Positions 8,882-18,262 of a stretch of 64,000 nt of DNA are shown here, in pieces (positions within the stretch are counted from its first letter, which is position 1; every line of letters starts with the position of its first letter). The notes below the pieces were generated by a model. That model was given only the letters and a program-made list of their open reading frames with translations, ran no database searches and was not told where the DNA came from. The stretch spans positions 62,001-126,000 of the forward strand of contig NZ_LZHQ01000027.1 in NCBI RefSeq assembly GCF_001690655.1, given 5' to 3'. A program made the translations under genes and the position numbers. Origin of the DNA: Gilliamella sp. Occ3-1. Lineage in GTDB: Bacteria; Pseudomonadota; Gammaproteobacteria; Enterobacterales; Orbaceae.

Positions 8882-10821
8882 AAAATGCCAATCTAAAGGC
8901 CTACCAATTTATCCTGTTCGTTATGCTGTTGCACCTAAATATATCAATGCAGATTTACCCTCATGGGCAAAAAACGATATGCTGCCTATTTTAAAAGGAG
9001 ATAGCAAATATGTGCTAAGAACCATGCGAGCAGGCTACCTTTATGTGTTATGTCAGTATGAAGACAATATTACATTAGATATTTCCATTTATAAAATTGA
9101 TGAAAACGGCGGTTTTTGGCAACAAGATATTAGTAAAGAGCAAGATCTATTAAGATTTGGTGATATCATAAGTGAAGAAAACCCTTCTATACCTGTCAAT
9201 GATATACAAACGACCTGCGGCAATAGTGCCCATTTATCAAGCAATATCGCCTTTATTACACTTTCAAAACCCGAAAAATGTGAAAAAGCTTGGCTTGCTT
9301 TTAGTGAACATAAATAGAGTGTTAAAACTTTAAAAAAATACCTTATTGATAAAGATAAACGTAACTTGCGAATGCAACTTATCAAACCAAAGCAATGGAT
9401 AAATTCGCAAACCATCGGCATTGGCATAACTACCGCTAATCAGGAAGCTATCGCCTCAACCTTGGATATCCAAAACTCTGATGATTTAAAAGAAAGAATC
9501 ACAACATCCTTACCAAAATTTAAAAGCATTGACTACTCATTTTGCTTTCCTTATTTGTATCAAAATAAACCATTAGACAAAAGTACGCTTTCGCAAAGTA
9601 TTTTATTTCGCCAACCATTTATATATGATAAACAGCTATTCAAAAAACGAAGTACATTAGCACCTTGGCAATCACTAACCAAGCCAGTTTATGACCAAAT
9701 CACCCCAAAAGAACGGTATTCAGTCTATCTACATAAAAAAATGATGTCAGCCGAACGTAACAGCACGGATAGCTCACCAATGATGGTTGTATTGACAGTA
9801 TTGGTATTGCTGCTGAGTTAAGTAATTGGAGTAACAGTGCATTAAACTCGTTTAGAAAAATAATGATAGAAAGACAGCGTGAAAATGCCACTTATAGTGG
9901 TATTGCAATGCTTGAAGAAGCGATAAAAAACAGATATCTTGCTGAAAGTGAAGAAGATTTTAAAAAACATATAAAAAACACCAATAGAAAATACCTTGCT
10001 GATGCAAAATATTTTAATGAAAAAGTAAAACCTTATGATAGTGGTATTTTAGGAACCGATACAACCCGAATCGTACCATGGAGCGAAGAACAAAAAGCCC
10101 AAGGCCAACGTGTTATTAATATTGTGAGTGAATCTAAAAAAATATAATTTTGTTTCCAAATACGTTAATCCATATTTAACCGATATAGAAAAAAATGCCA
10201 AATTACTGTCCAATATGAACTTTTTAGGCAACTTTTTGGGGGTGATAGCGGGGGTTAATTGATATTGGTTTAAATTGGAACGAGGACGCTTCAGAGAAAG
10301 ATCAGAATCAAAAAACATTATATTATGCATCTCTATTTACCTTGATTGTATCCACCACCGATTTATTTTTACAAATGGGTAAAACTAGTTTAATTAAAAT
10401 TATAGATCGAGGGTTTAAATCATTGTGTTTTTTACTCGTTGATAAAATATTTATAAATGCATTTGTTTTTTCTACTGGAAGAATACTTACATCAATCATA
10501 GCATTGGAGTTAAATCCATGGGTTAGTCTGGGGATATTTTTACTTCAACTATATTTAGAATTAGCTGAAGACGATGATATCGAAAAATGGTTAAGGCGTT
10601 GCCGTTTTGGTAAAGGGCAAAATATAGCAGATTATGACTTTGCCTATCGCTTTAACTCGTCCGAAAAAGAAATTGTGGCACTGCAAGTGATCTTTAAAAA
10701 ATATGAAGATCAGCTAGCCGAATATTACGCCGAACAAGAACAAAAACGTATCAAAGAAAATATGCCAGTATTCTCATCGAGTGATTGGCAAATTATTTAT
10801 AATTGGCCTATCCCTCAATAA
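8868..10821 (+). pseudogene. VasX-like T6SS effector pseudogene
   Basis: The first 149 codons keep the VasX N-terminal signature: two cysteines, GLPIYPVRYAVAPKY, LPSWAK and YVLRTMRAGYLYVL. The gene is broken by TAG at 9315-9317 (same frame continues to about 9780), a frameshift there into DGCIDSIGIAAELSNWS, a TAA at 10145-10147, and another shift near 10255. The last open part from about 10260 to 10821 has hydrophobic stretches (KSLCFLLVDKIFINAFVF, VSLGIFLLQLYLEL) fitting a membrane-damaging toxin, and ends WQIIYNWPIPQ. At least four lesions make it clearly dead. No intact immunity gene is seen beside it. Confidence 0.8.
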
Positions 10822-10840
10822 TTATATAAGGAATTCAATT

Positions 10841-10977
10841 ATGCCTTACGCAAAATACGATAATAAAGACCCTGTTTATAAAGATAAAGAGCAACTATTA
10901 AAAAAAAACCGGTATTAGTATTACCGATCCAATCCTACCACCCAAAAATTTGGTTAAATTAACCGGCACCTTATCCA
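10841..10977 (+). pseudogene. Truncated ORF downstream of the VasX remnant
   Basis: AAGGA precedes an ATG at 10841. The frame MPYAKYDNKDPVYKDKEQLL breaks at an A-run (about 10897-10905) and continues as TGISITDPILPPKNLVKL. It is cut off where IS3 sequence on the other strand begins. Position suggests an immunity or second effector gene, but I recognise no family. Confidence 0.45.
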
Positions 10978-11215
10978 AATTTATAAAATGTTCTAAAATG
11001 ACGTTGATTTCGACTACTGCCATTCATAAAATCCATTGAGCACGTTCTCCTGTTGGGTAACGATAACTTTTCTGGAGTTTAGGCAGATAATACGCTTTTT
11101 ACATTTTATTCTGAGGTTAATTTTAACTCACAATATATCCACCCAATAAACACGTTTATGATTCCATTTATAGCCTAGCTTTCGGATATGATAAAAAAAC
11201 ATTTACGTTGGGGTT
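10978..11215 (-). mobile_element. IS3-family transposase OrfB fragment (degenerate)
   Basis: On the minus strand, shifting frames read FYHIRKLGYKWNHKRVYWV, then LKLNLRIKCKKRI, then MDFMNGSSRNQRHFRTF (11036 down to about 10984). These match the zinc-finger-like/core junction of IS3 OrfB, where the last piece corresponds to WSMDFMSD and the first catalytic Asp region. Several frameshifts are present and both ends are missing. The fragment truncates the ORF at 10841 and lies just before the end of era. Confidence 0.7.
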
Positions 11216-11256
11216 TCCTATCTACCTGAACAATGACAAAAAATTGAGTAAGATTT

Positions 11257-12162
11257 TTAATCATCACTATACCCCAAACTCCGCAACGCTCGTTCATCAT
11301 CGGCCCAGCCTGCTTTGACTTTTACCCAAAGCTCTAGATGGACTTTGTTATCAAAAAATGACTGCATGTCTTTACGTGCTTCAATACCAATTTTTTTGAT
11401 TTTTTCACCTTTGTTGCCGATGACCATTTTCTTTTGTCCATCGCGTTCAACTAAGATTAATCCGTTAATTCGGTACATTCCGTTGCGTTCATCAACTTTG
11501 AATTGTTCAATTTCAACAGTTACTGAGTAAGGTAATTCGTCACCCAAAAAGCGCATAAGTTTTTCGCGGATGATTTCCGATGCCATAAAACGTTGCGAGC
11601 GGTCAGTAATGTAATCTTCAGGGAAATGGTGTTCGCCTTCTGGTAAGTGTTTTTTAACGATATCTTTGATAATATCTACACCTTCTCCTTTTTCTGCGCT
11701 AATTGGCACAACATCAAGAAAGTTAACTTTTTGGCTTATCGCTTGAATATGCGGTAATAATTGAGTCTTGTCGATGACGTTGTCAATTTTATTAATCACT
11801 AACAAGACTGGGCTTTTGCAGTCTTTGAGTTTGTTGGCGACCATTTCGTCGTCGTCATTCCAATGGGTGCCTTCAACCACAAAAATAACGAGTTCAACAT
11901 CCCCTATTGAGCTGCTTGCAGCACGATTCATTAAGCGGTTTATGGCTCTTTTTTCTTCAATATGAAGTCCGGGGGTGTCGATATAAATAATTTGGTCATT
12001 ATCCTGCGTGTCAATACCCACAATTCGGTGACGGGTCGTTTGCGCTTTGCGTGATGTAATCGAAATTTTTTGACCAAGCAATTGGTTTAGTAGCGTTGAT
12101 TTACCTACATTTGGTCGGCCAACAATGGCGACAAATCCACAATGTTGTGTTGTTTCTGTCAT
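11257..12162 (-). CDS. era: GTPase Era
   Basis: A 301-residue ribosome-assembly GTPase that binds 16S rRNA near its 3' end. GRPNVGKST (about 15-23), DTPGLH, and NKID (G4) are present, followed by a C-terminal KH domain with [13 protein letters not shown]. It overlaps the rnc stop by four bases, as in the E. coli rnc-era pair. E. coli recO, the next gene, is absent; the IS/T6SS debris begins instead. Confidence 0.97.
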   Translation of the reverse strand: MTETTQHCGFVAIVGRPNVGKSTLLNQLLGQKISITSRKAQTTRHRIVGIDTQDNDQIIYIDTPGLHIEEKRAINRLMNRAASSSIGDVELVIFVVEGTHWNDDDEMVANKLKDCKSPVLLVINKIDNVIDKTQLLPHIQAISQKVNFLDVVPISAEKGEGVDIIKDIVKKHLPEGEHHFPEDYITDRSQRFMASEIIREKLMRFLGDELPYSVTVEIEQFKVDERNGMYRINGLILVERDGQKKMVIGNKGEKIKKIGIEARKDMQSFFDNKVHLELWVKVKAGWADDERALRSLGYSDD

Positions 12163-12833
12163 TTTATACCTAATTGGTTGAGTGCCTCTTGTGCGGCAGC
12201 TTGTTCTGCTTTTCGGCGACTTAAGCCACGACCTAAATATTCATGGCTATCATTGTCAATTTTACATTGAATCAAGAATTCTTGTTCGTGGTTATCGCCA
12301 GTTACTTCAAGAATTAGATAACATGGGCGCGGGCGATGAATTCCTTGTAAGTATTCTTGTAATCTTGTTTTGGCATCTTTTTGTTTAATACCAGGTTGAA
12401 TTTGTGTCAAGCGACTTTGGTACCATGATAAGATTAGTGAACGAACTGTGTTGAGGTTGCTATCTAAATAAATGGCACCAATTATGGCTTCTACAGCATC
12501 AGAAATAATCGATTCGCGACGAAAACCACCACTTTTTAGTTCACCTTGCCCTAAAATAAGGTGATCGCCCAATTTGAAATCTTTACCAATTTCGGCAAGT
12601 GTTTGCCCGCAAACGAGTGTTGCGCGCATTTGGCTTAGGTCACCTTCATCTTGTTTGATAAAACGGTGATATAGTTCGTCGGCTATAACAAGACTTAAAA
12701 TAGAATCCCCTAAAAACTCTAAACGTTCGTTATGTAGCTTATTAGCACTTCGATGAGTAAGTGCTAATTCAAGTAGGGATGTATCTTGGAACATATAGCC
12801 GATTGATTTTTGAATTTTAATAAATTTTTTCAT
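12159..12833 (-). CDS. rnc: Ribonuclease III
   Basis: A 224-residue double-strand-specific RNase that processes rRNA precursors and many structured mRNAs. The signature [12 protein letters not shown] is at 35-46 with catalytic acidic residues, and a C-terminal dsRNA-binding domain ([10 protein letters not shown] to [13 protein letters not shown]) is present. It lies 11 bp after lepB and overlaps era by four bases. Confidence 0.97.
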   Translation of the reverse strand: MKKFIKIQKSIGYMFQDTSLLELALTHRSANKLHNERLEFLGDSILSLVIADELYHRFIKQDEGDLSQMRATLVCGQTLAEIGKDFKLGDHLILGQGELKSGGFRRESIISDAVEAIIGAIYLDSNLNTVRSLILSWYQSRLTQIQPGIKQKDAKTRLQEYLQGIHRPRPCYLILEVTGDNHEQEFLIQCKIDNDSHEYLGRGLSRRKAEQAAAQEALNQLGIK

Positions 12834-12844
12834 AATTATAGCTA

Positions 12845-13846
12845 TCAGTGTATACCGCCAATACGACTAAAGCGGATACCTGTTGGCCATTCGTTTGGTT
12901 GTTTTTCAAAGCTGATCCAAATTGCGGTTGCTTTACCAACAAAATTAGCTTCAGGTACAAAACCAAAGTATCGACTATCACCACTGTTATCGCGGTTGTC
13001 ACCCATCATAAAATAATGACCTTGTGGTACAATCCAAGTGGCTATCGGTTGTCCATCCTGATGATAAAAATAGTTAGGATTTTCTTGTGAACCTAGGGTG
13101 GTTAGAATATCGTTTGGTGTGTCCCCTAGAGTTTCTTGTTGAATATTCATATCCAATGTCACGATAGACTGAGAATCGACAATACCTTTATCAGCATATT
13201 GTTTTAGCGTATAAAAATTAGGGTTTGGTTTGAACTGTTCATGTACTTCTTTCCAGTTACTTGGTCTTGGTTTGCTGTAATGCAAATTGAGTGGCTGTGA
13301 TTGTTGCCCTTCGCAATTCGTATCTGTTGCTTGGCAAGCTGGATAGATTAAAATTTGCTTTTCTTTTACCAGATAGACGATTTTGTCACCCGGTAAGCCG
13401 ACAACACGCTTTATAAGATCCATTTGGGGAACATTTGGGTGTTTAAATACGGCAACATCACCACGTTGTGGTTGTCCTGTCGGAATAATGACGGTGTTAG
13501 TAATAGGATCACGCACGCCATAAGAAAATTTTTCAACAGCAATAAAGTCACCTATTAGTAATGTCTGCATCATTGATCCTGATGGAATTTGAAACGGCTC
13601 ATAGATGAATGAACGTATAACAAACACGACAAACAATACCGGAAAAAACGATGCTAAATTTTCAATCCAACCTTTGGGTTTACCCACTTGAGCAAGTATC
13701 TTTCCATCAACTTCGCCATTGCTTTGGGTACGGATTTCTTCAACTTTACGTTGTCTTGCTGGTTTCCATTTGAATTTTTCTAAAAACCAAAAGATACCAG
13801 TAATGAGTGTTGCTAGTGCTAATATGATGGCAAATGTTCCAGCCAT
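12845..13846 (-). CDS. lepB: Signal peptidase I
   Basis: A 333-residue inner-membrane peptidase. Two membrane segments occur, at about 4-21 and 65-80. Catalytic Ser91 is in [10 protein letters not shown] and general-base Lys146 in [11 protein letters not shown], matching the E. coli positions, and [13 protein letters not shown] is box E. It removes signal peptides of exported proteins. It lies between lepA (48 bp upstream) and rnc. Confidence 0.97.
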   Translation of the reverse strand: MAGTFAIILALATLITGIFWFLEKFKWKPARQRKVEEIRTQSNGEVDGKILAQVGKPKGWIENLASFFPVLFVVFVIRSFIYEPFQIPSGSMMQTLLIGDFIAVEKFSYGVRDPITNTVIIPTGQPQRGDVAVFKHPNVPQMDLIKRVVGLPGDKIVYLVKEKQILIYPACQATDTNCEGQQSQPLNLHYSKPRPSNWKEVHEQFKPNPNFYTLKQYADKGIVDSQSIVTLDMNIQQETLGDTPNDILTTLGSQENPNYFYHQDGQPIATWIVPQGHYFMMGDNRDNSGDSRYFGFVPEANFVGKATAIWISFEKQPNEWPTGIRFSRIGGIH

Positions 13847-13894
13847 TTTTTTCCCTCTTTAAATAAATCTTTTTATTGATTTGTTTTTAATTAG

Positions 13895-15691
13895 TTAATC
13901 TTTTCCTACATGCAAAATGGCTAAAAAGGCTTCTTGCGGTAATTCGACATTACCTATTTGTTTCATGCGCTTTTTACCTTCTTTTTGCTTCTGTAAAAGT
14001 TTCTTTTTACGACTCACATCGCCACCATAACATTTGGCTAATACATTTTTGCGTAGTTGTTTGACCGTTGATCTTGCTATGACATGATTACCGATAGCCG
14101 CTTGTATGGCAATATCAAATAGTTGACGAGGAATAAGATCTTTCATTTTTTCAACTAATTCTCGTCCACGATATGGTGCATTGTCTTTGTGGGTAATTAA
14201 GGCTAATGCGTCAACACGTTCACCATTAATTAATACATCTAACCTTACCATGTCGGCAGCTTGGAATCGTTTAAAACTGTAATCTAATGATGCATACCCA
14301 CGCGAAGTCGATTTTAGTTTGTCAAAAAAGTCTAATACAACTTCGGTCATTGGGATTTCGTACGTTAAAGCAACTTGATTGCCATGATAAACCATATTAG
14401 TTTGCACACCACGTTTTTCAACACAAAGTGTGATGACGTTGCCTAAATAAGTTTGCGGAACTAATATGTTACATTCTGCTATTGGTTCGCGTAATTCTTG
14501 AATGTTATTTACTGCTGGTAACTTGGCAGGACTATCAACGTAGATAATGTCATTTGATGTAGTTAGTACTTCATAAACAACCGTCGGTGCAGTGGTTATC
14601 AAATCAAGGTTGTATTCACGCTCTAGTCGTTCTTGAATGATTTCCATATGTAATAAACCAAGGAAACCACAACGGAATCCAAATCCTAAAGCTCCAGAAT
14701 TTTCTGGCTCATAAAACAACGAGGCATCATTTAGGCTTAACTTGCCAAGGGCATCACGAAAAGCTTCGTAATCGTCAGAACTGGTTGGAAATAATCCAGC
14801 ATAAACTTGTGGTTTGACCTTTTTGAAACCAGGTAATGGATTTTGCGCAGGTGCTTTTGCTAAAGTTAAGGTGTCGCCCACTGGCGCGCCTAGTATATCT
14901 TTGATCGCACAAACAACCCAACCGACTTCACCACAATGCAGGCATTGTTTGTCAATTTGTTTAGGGGTAAAAATGCCAAGTCGATCAACGTTATAAGTCA
15001 TACCGGTACTCATTACTTTGATCTTATCACCTTTGTTTAATTCACCATTTTTGATGCGAATTAATGAAACTACACCTAAATAATTATCAAACCATGAATC
15101 GATAATAAGTGCTTGTAATGGTGCTGTCGAATCACCTTCTGGTGGTGGAATATCACTGACTAATTGCTCAAGTACATCAACAACGCCAACGCCAGTTTTT
15201 GCCGAGCAACGCACTGCATTGCTTGCATCAATACCTACAATGTCTTCGATTTCGGCTGCAACGCGCTCTGGTTCAGCCGCTGGTAAGTCAATTTTGTTTA
15301 GAACTGGTACAACTTCAAGATCCATATCTAACGCGGTGTAGCAGTTTGCCAGTGTTTGAGCTTCAACACCTTGTCCTGCATCCACAACTAATAACGCCCC
15401 TTCACAAGCAGCTAGCGAACGCGACACTTCATAAGAAAAGTCAACATGACCTGGTGTGTCAATAAAATTGAGCTGATATATTTCGCCATTTTTAGCATGA
15501 TAATCAAGGGTTACACTTTGTGCTTTGATCGTGATGCCACGCTCACGCTCAAGATCCATTGAATCAAGTACTTGAGCTTCCATTTCACGATCCGAAAGCC
15601 CACCACAAATTTGTATTATGCGGTCTGAAAGCGTTGATTTACCATGGTCAATATGAGCAATAATTGAAAAATTGCGGATATTTTTATTCAT
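13895..15691 (-). CDS. lepA: Elongation factor 4 (LepA)
   Basis: A 598-residue translation GTPase with [15 protein letters not shown] (G1), DTPGHVDF (G3) and NKIDLP (G4). Domains II, III and V and the LepA-specific C-terminal domain ([25 protein letters not shown]) follow. It acts on stalled or initiating ribosomes. It heads lepA-lepB-rnc-era. In E. coli rseC precedes it, but here 155 non-coding bases separate it from rseB. Confidence 0.97.
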   Translation of the reverse strand: MNKNIRNFSIIAHIDHGKSTLSDRIIQICGGLSDREMEAQVLDSMDLERERGITIKAQSVTLDYHAKNGEIYQLNFIDTPGHVDFSYEVSRSLAACEGALLVVDAGQGVEAQTLANCYTALDMDLEVVPVLNKIDLPAAEPERVAAEIEDIVGIDASNAVRCSAKTGVGVVDVLEQLVSDIPPPEGDSTAPLQALIIDSWFDNYLGVVSLIRIKNGELNKGDKIKVMSTGMTYNVDRLGIFTPKQIDKQCLHCGEVGWVVCAIKDILGAPVGDTLTLAKAPAQNPLPGFKKVKPQVYAGLFPTSSDDYEAFRDALGKLSLNDASLFYEPENSGALGFGFRCGFLGLLHMEIIQERLEREYNLDLITTAPTVVYEVLTTSNDIIYVDSPAKLPAVNNIQELREPIAECNILVPQTYLGNVITLCVEKRGVQTNMVYHGNQVALTYEIPMTEVVLDFFDKLKSTSRGYASLDYSFKRFQAADMVRLDVLINGERVDALALITHKDNAPYRGRELVEKMKDLIPRQLFDIAIQAAIGNHVIARSTVKQLRKNVLAKCYGGDVSRKKKLLQKQKEGKKRMKQIGNVELPQEAFLAILHVGKD

Positions 15692-15846
15692 ATTAATAAA
15701 TTATAATTAGTATCTTGGTTATTAACGGTTAACTATCTAAAATGCCTTTTGGTTATGACCAATATCGCTAATAATTACATAGTCAGAAAGTGAAATATTT
15801 TACACTTTTATCGCTACCAAGCATAGCGTTATTAAGAAGTTTGCAC

Positions 15847-16830
15847 TTATTTCTGAACAATATTTTGTGCAATACGTTCAATAGTAGTACGAGGTAAATT
15901 ACCTATGATGATAATGTTTTTGTGACCTAAGTTGGTTGAATAAATAGTCCTTCCACCTTGTTGAATAATTTGATTAGCTTGTTTAGCTTGTTCAGATGAG
16001 ATATTGACCGTAAACGAAAATACGCCATCTGAAAACAATTTAGTCGCGATATCAGAACTATAAAAATTCAAATTATAAGCAGCTACTTCTTTAAATCCTT
16101 TAGGTAACCAAGTTAGTCGCCATTGGTCGAGCATGTTATTTTGTTTTTCTATCGACAATAAAATTGGATAAGTTCGACTGTTGATATAATCTAACTGTTT
16201 TTTCTTATCGAAATTTTTATCTAGTTGTATTACTTTAATCTGATTAATGATGTCGCTATTTTGATCTAATAAATCGATCCTAATTGGTAAATAAGTTTCA
16301 TCATCAATCCAAATTTCGTAGCTATAACGATCCTGTTCTTTTGCTGTGATTTTGACCAACTGAGTACTTCTATTAGCCGTTCTTGCTTTGCCTAATGAGA
16401 TAAAATCATAAACACCTTTAAGGTTATTAAAATTATTATAAACAACGTCAGGGAAAGCCTCGATAATGCGAGAACTAGTGATAGAAAATGATGAACTATT
16501 AGGCTGAAAGTAACTGGTTATGCCTTTATGTAAGATGATCTCTTTATCAGGACCTTCCAGATAGCGCAAGTAGGCATTAATATTTTCTTTTACAGGCGCA
16601 CCTATATGGCTGTATTCGAATGAGGTTACATATTGATTTTTATCTTGTGATACGAAGTAAATACGGTAATCTTGCGTTTGTACAGCGTGGTTCATTTTGT
16701 TTAATAACGCAAAAGCATCCTCTATATCGTTGGCATAAATCGATACTGAGAAAAATGCAAAAAACAGAGCGAATATTATTTTTCGGCTCTGTTTTATAAA
16801 ATGTTTGATAAAATAATTTGATGATTTCAT
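15847..16830 (-). CDS. rseB: Periplasmic sigma-E regulator RseB
   Basis: A 327-residue periplasmic protein with an N-terminal hydrophobic signal (IIFALFFAFFSVSIYA). The MucB/RseB architecture follows: a large lipid-sensing domain (YRIYFVSQDKNQYVTSFEYSH) and a small C-terminal domain (FSDGVFSFTVNIS). RseB protects RseA from DegS cleavage. It begins 6 bp after rseA. Residue-level similarity to E. coli looks modest, but order and length are diagnostic. Confidence 0.93.
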   Translation of the reverse strand: MKSSNYFIKHFIKQSRKIIFALFFAFFSVSIYANDIEDAFALLNKMNHAVQTQDYRIYFVSQDKNQYVTSFEYSHIGAPVKENINAYLRYLEGPDKEIILHKGITSYFQPNSSSFSITSSRIIEAFPDVVYNNFNNLKGVYDFISLGKARTANRSTQLVKITAKEQDRYSYEIWIDDETYLPIRIDLLDQNSDIINQIKVIQLDKNFDKKKQLDYINSRTYPILLSIEKQNNMLDQWRLTWLPKGFKEVAAYNLNFYSSDIATKLFSDGVFSFTVNISSEQAKQANQIIQQGGRTIYSTNLGHKNIIIIGNLPRTTIERIAQNIVQK

Positions 16831-16836
16831 TTCAAA

Positions 16837-17415
16837 TTAGTGTGTATTTAATCTTTTTTGCAATTCATAATCTTGTACAAGCAATCTGATTTTGTCGTAT
16901 TGTCGTTTTTCAAGTAATTGCTGATCGTTTTGTTGATGAATGCCACCTACAGGAGCCACACTTACACCAACTGGTACTGTATTTAATGTAGGGCTTGCAC
17001 TGGCACTATCTGTTTGTCCTTGATTATATTGTACACCTGCAATAATCCCAAGAGTGACGCAAGCTGCAAGTCCAACTTGGCTTACCTTGCCTATAAAGTC
17101 TTTAACGTGGATCCAAATTAGGTTTTCAGCTTTTGGTGACGTGGTTTTGTCAATATTAGGTTGATCAGTAAGTTGATTGTATAAATCTTCAGTTGCTATC
17201 GCTTGAGCAATTTGACTAGAGATATCTAAAGTTAATGAACTACTATGATTTAATGAACTACTATGTAATTCACCTCGCATTGTGTCTCTGATAATATGGT
17301 AACGATGCCAGCATGATTGCAAATTTTCATCATTTAATACTTCATCAACAATATGGTCGTTTGTAAACTCACCATCCATAAGTAATGAAAGTTGCTCTTT
17401 CTGTTCTATTTGCAT
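16837..17415 (-). CDS. rseA: Anti-sigma-E factor RseA
   Basis: A 192-residue single-pass membrane protein. The N-terminal cytoplasmic part (KEQLSLLMDGEF, LQSCWHRYHIIRDTMRGEL) is the sigma-E-binding domain. One membrane segment lies near residues 107-122 (VGLAACVTLGIIAGVQY), followed by a periplasmic tail that binds RseB and carries the DegS site. It lies between rpoE (50 bp upstream) and rseB. Confidence 0.95.
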   Translation of the reverse strand: MQIEQKEQLSLLMDGEFTNDHIVDEVLNDENLQSCWHRYHIIRDTMRGELHSSSLNHSSSLTLDISSQIAQAIATEDLYNQLTDQPNIDKTTSPKAENLIWIHVKDFIGKVSQVGLAACVTLGIIAGVQYNQGQTDSASASPTLNTVPVGVSVAPVGGIHQQNDQQLLEKRQYDKIRLLVQDYELQKRLNTH

Positions 17416-17465
17416 AGTAAATACCTTAAATTTATGACTACTAATTATTAATCAGTTTGTAGCCA

Positions 17466-18038
17466 TTAACTGAGTAATGGTTTAATTTTTTCATCTATTG
17501 CATCACGTGCTCTAAAAATACGAGATCTCACTGTTCCAACCGGCACATCCATAACTTGAGCGATTTCTTCGTAGCTTAACCCTTCGATTTCGCGCAATGT
17601 AATTGCTGTTTTTAAATCATCAGGTAATGCTTCGATCGTTGCAAATACTGTTTTTTTTACTTCGTCTGAAAGTGCTAAATTTTCAGGATTATCAAGATCT
17701 CTTAATGAATCTGCACCTTCGTAACTTTCGGCTTCGCTAGCATCTATATCCGATGATGGTGGCCGTCGTCCTTGAGATGTTAAGTAATTTTTTGCTGTAT
17801 TAACTGCAATTCGATACAGCCATGTATAAAAAACACTTTCACCTTTAAAAAGACTTAATGATCGATATGCCTTAATAAAAGTCTCTTGCACAACATCAGG
17901 GACTTCGGACGCTAATACATAACGAGAAACCAAATAAGCCAGTTTGTTTTGATAACGAACAACAAGTAAATTAAATGCATTTTTGTCTCCATTTAAAACG
18001 CGATCTACTAATACTTGGTCTGTTATTTGCTCCCCCAT
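17466..18038 (-). CDS. rpoE: Envelope-stress sigma factor RpoE (sigma-E)
   Basis: A 190-residue ECF sigma factor with region 2 (DVVQETFIKAYRSL, SVFYTWLYRIAVNTAKNYL) and region 4 (LREIEGLSYEEIAQVMDVPV, then GTVRSRIFRARDAI). It directs transcription of outer-membrane folding and repair genes when RseA is degraded. A sigma-E-type promoter sits 68 bp upstream, so the operon rpoE-rseA-rseB is autoregulated. Confidence 0.98.
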   Translation of the reverse strand: MGEQITDQVLVDRVLNGDKNAFNLLVVRYQNKLAYLVSRYVLASEVPDVVQETFIKAYRSLSLFKGESVFYTWLYRIAVNTAKNYLTSQGRRPPSSDIDASEAESYEGADSLRDLDNPENLALSDEVKKTVFATIEALPDDLKTAITLREIEGLSYEEIAQVMDVPVGTVRSRIFRARDAIDEKIKPLLS

Positions 18039-18105
18039 TAAAGGCCTTTCCTTATCTTATTATGTTAATAACTGACAATCGGCCCAAAGTTGTGCTGACA
18101 TACAG

Positions 18106-18133
18106 TTAGATTCTTCAATTAGAAAAAAGTTCC
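18106..18133 (-). promoter_or_regulatory. Sigma-E promoter of rpoE
   Basis: On the minus strand GGAACTT (18133-18127) is followed by exactly 16 bases and TCTAA (18110-18106), matching the sigma-E consensus GGAACTT-N16-TCTRA. It lies about 68 bp upstream of the rpoE ATG, the expected autoregulatory arrangement. Confidence 0.88.
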
Positions 18134-18191
18134 CATTATTCTAATAGAAATTTAATTATTTTACTTATTAATTATGAATTTTTATTCTTTT

Positions 18192-18228
18192 TATACTCAA
18201 AAATATATTTTCCTGAAACTTTTTGACA
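18192..18228 (-). repeat. 37-bp dispersed intergenic repeat, copy B
   Basis: In the sense (minus) orientation it starts TGTCAAAAAGTTTCAGGAAA and ends GAGTATA. It lies 34 bases after the cyaA stop, beyond the cyaA terminator hairpin, and upstream of the rpoE promoter. It has no gaps relative to copies A, C and D. Confidence 0.7.
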
Positions 18229-18243
18229 CGATTATATTCGAAT

Positions 18244-18262
18244 AAGCTCGTTTGCCGAGCTT
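18244..18262 (-). terminator. Hairpin terminator after cyaA
   Basis: AAGCTCG and CGAGCTT form a 7-bp stem around a 5-base loop directly after the cyaA stop (18263-18265). The T-tract is weak. Confidence 0.6.

Noticed and set aside
6871..11256. tRNA-Ser 3' end as an attL/attR pair bounding the island
   Set aside because: I looked for a second copy of the tRNA 3' end before era and found none; there is also no integrase gene.
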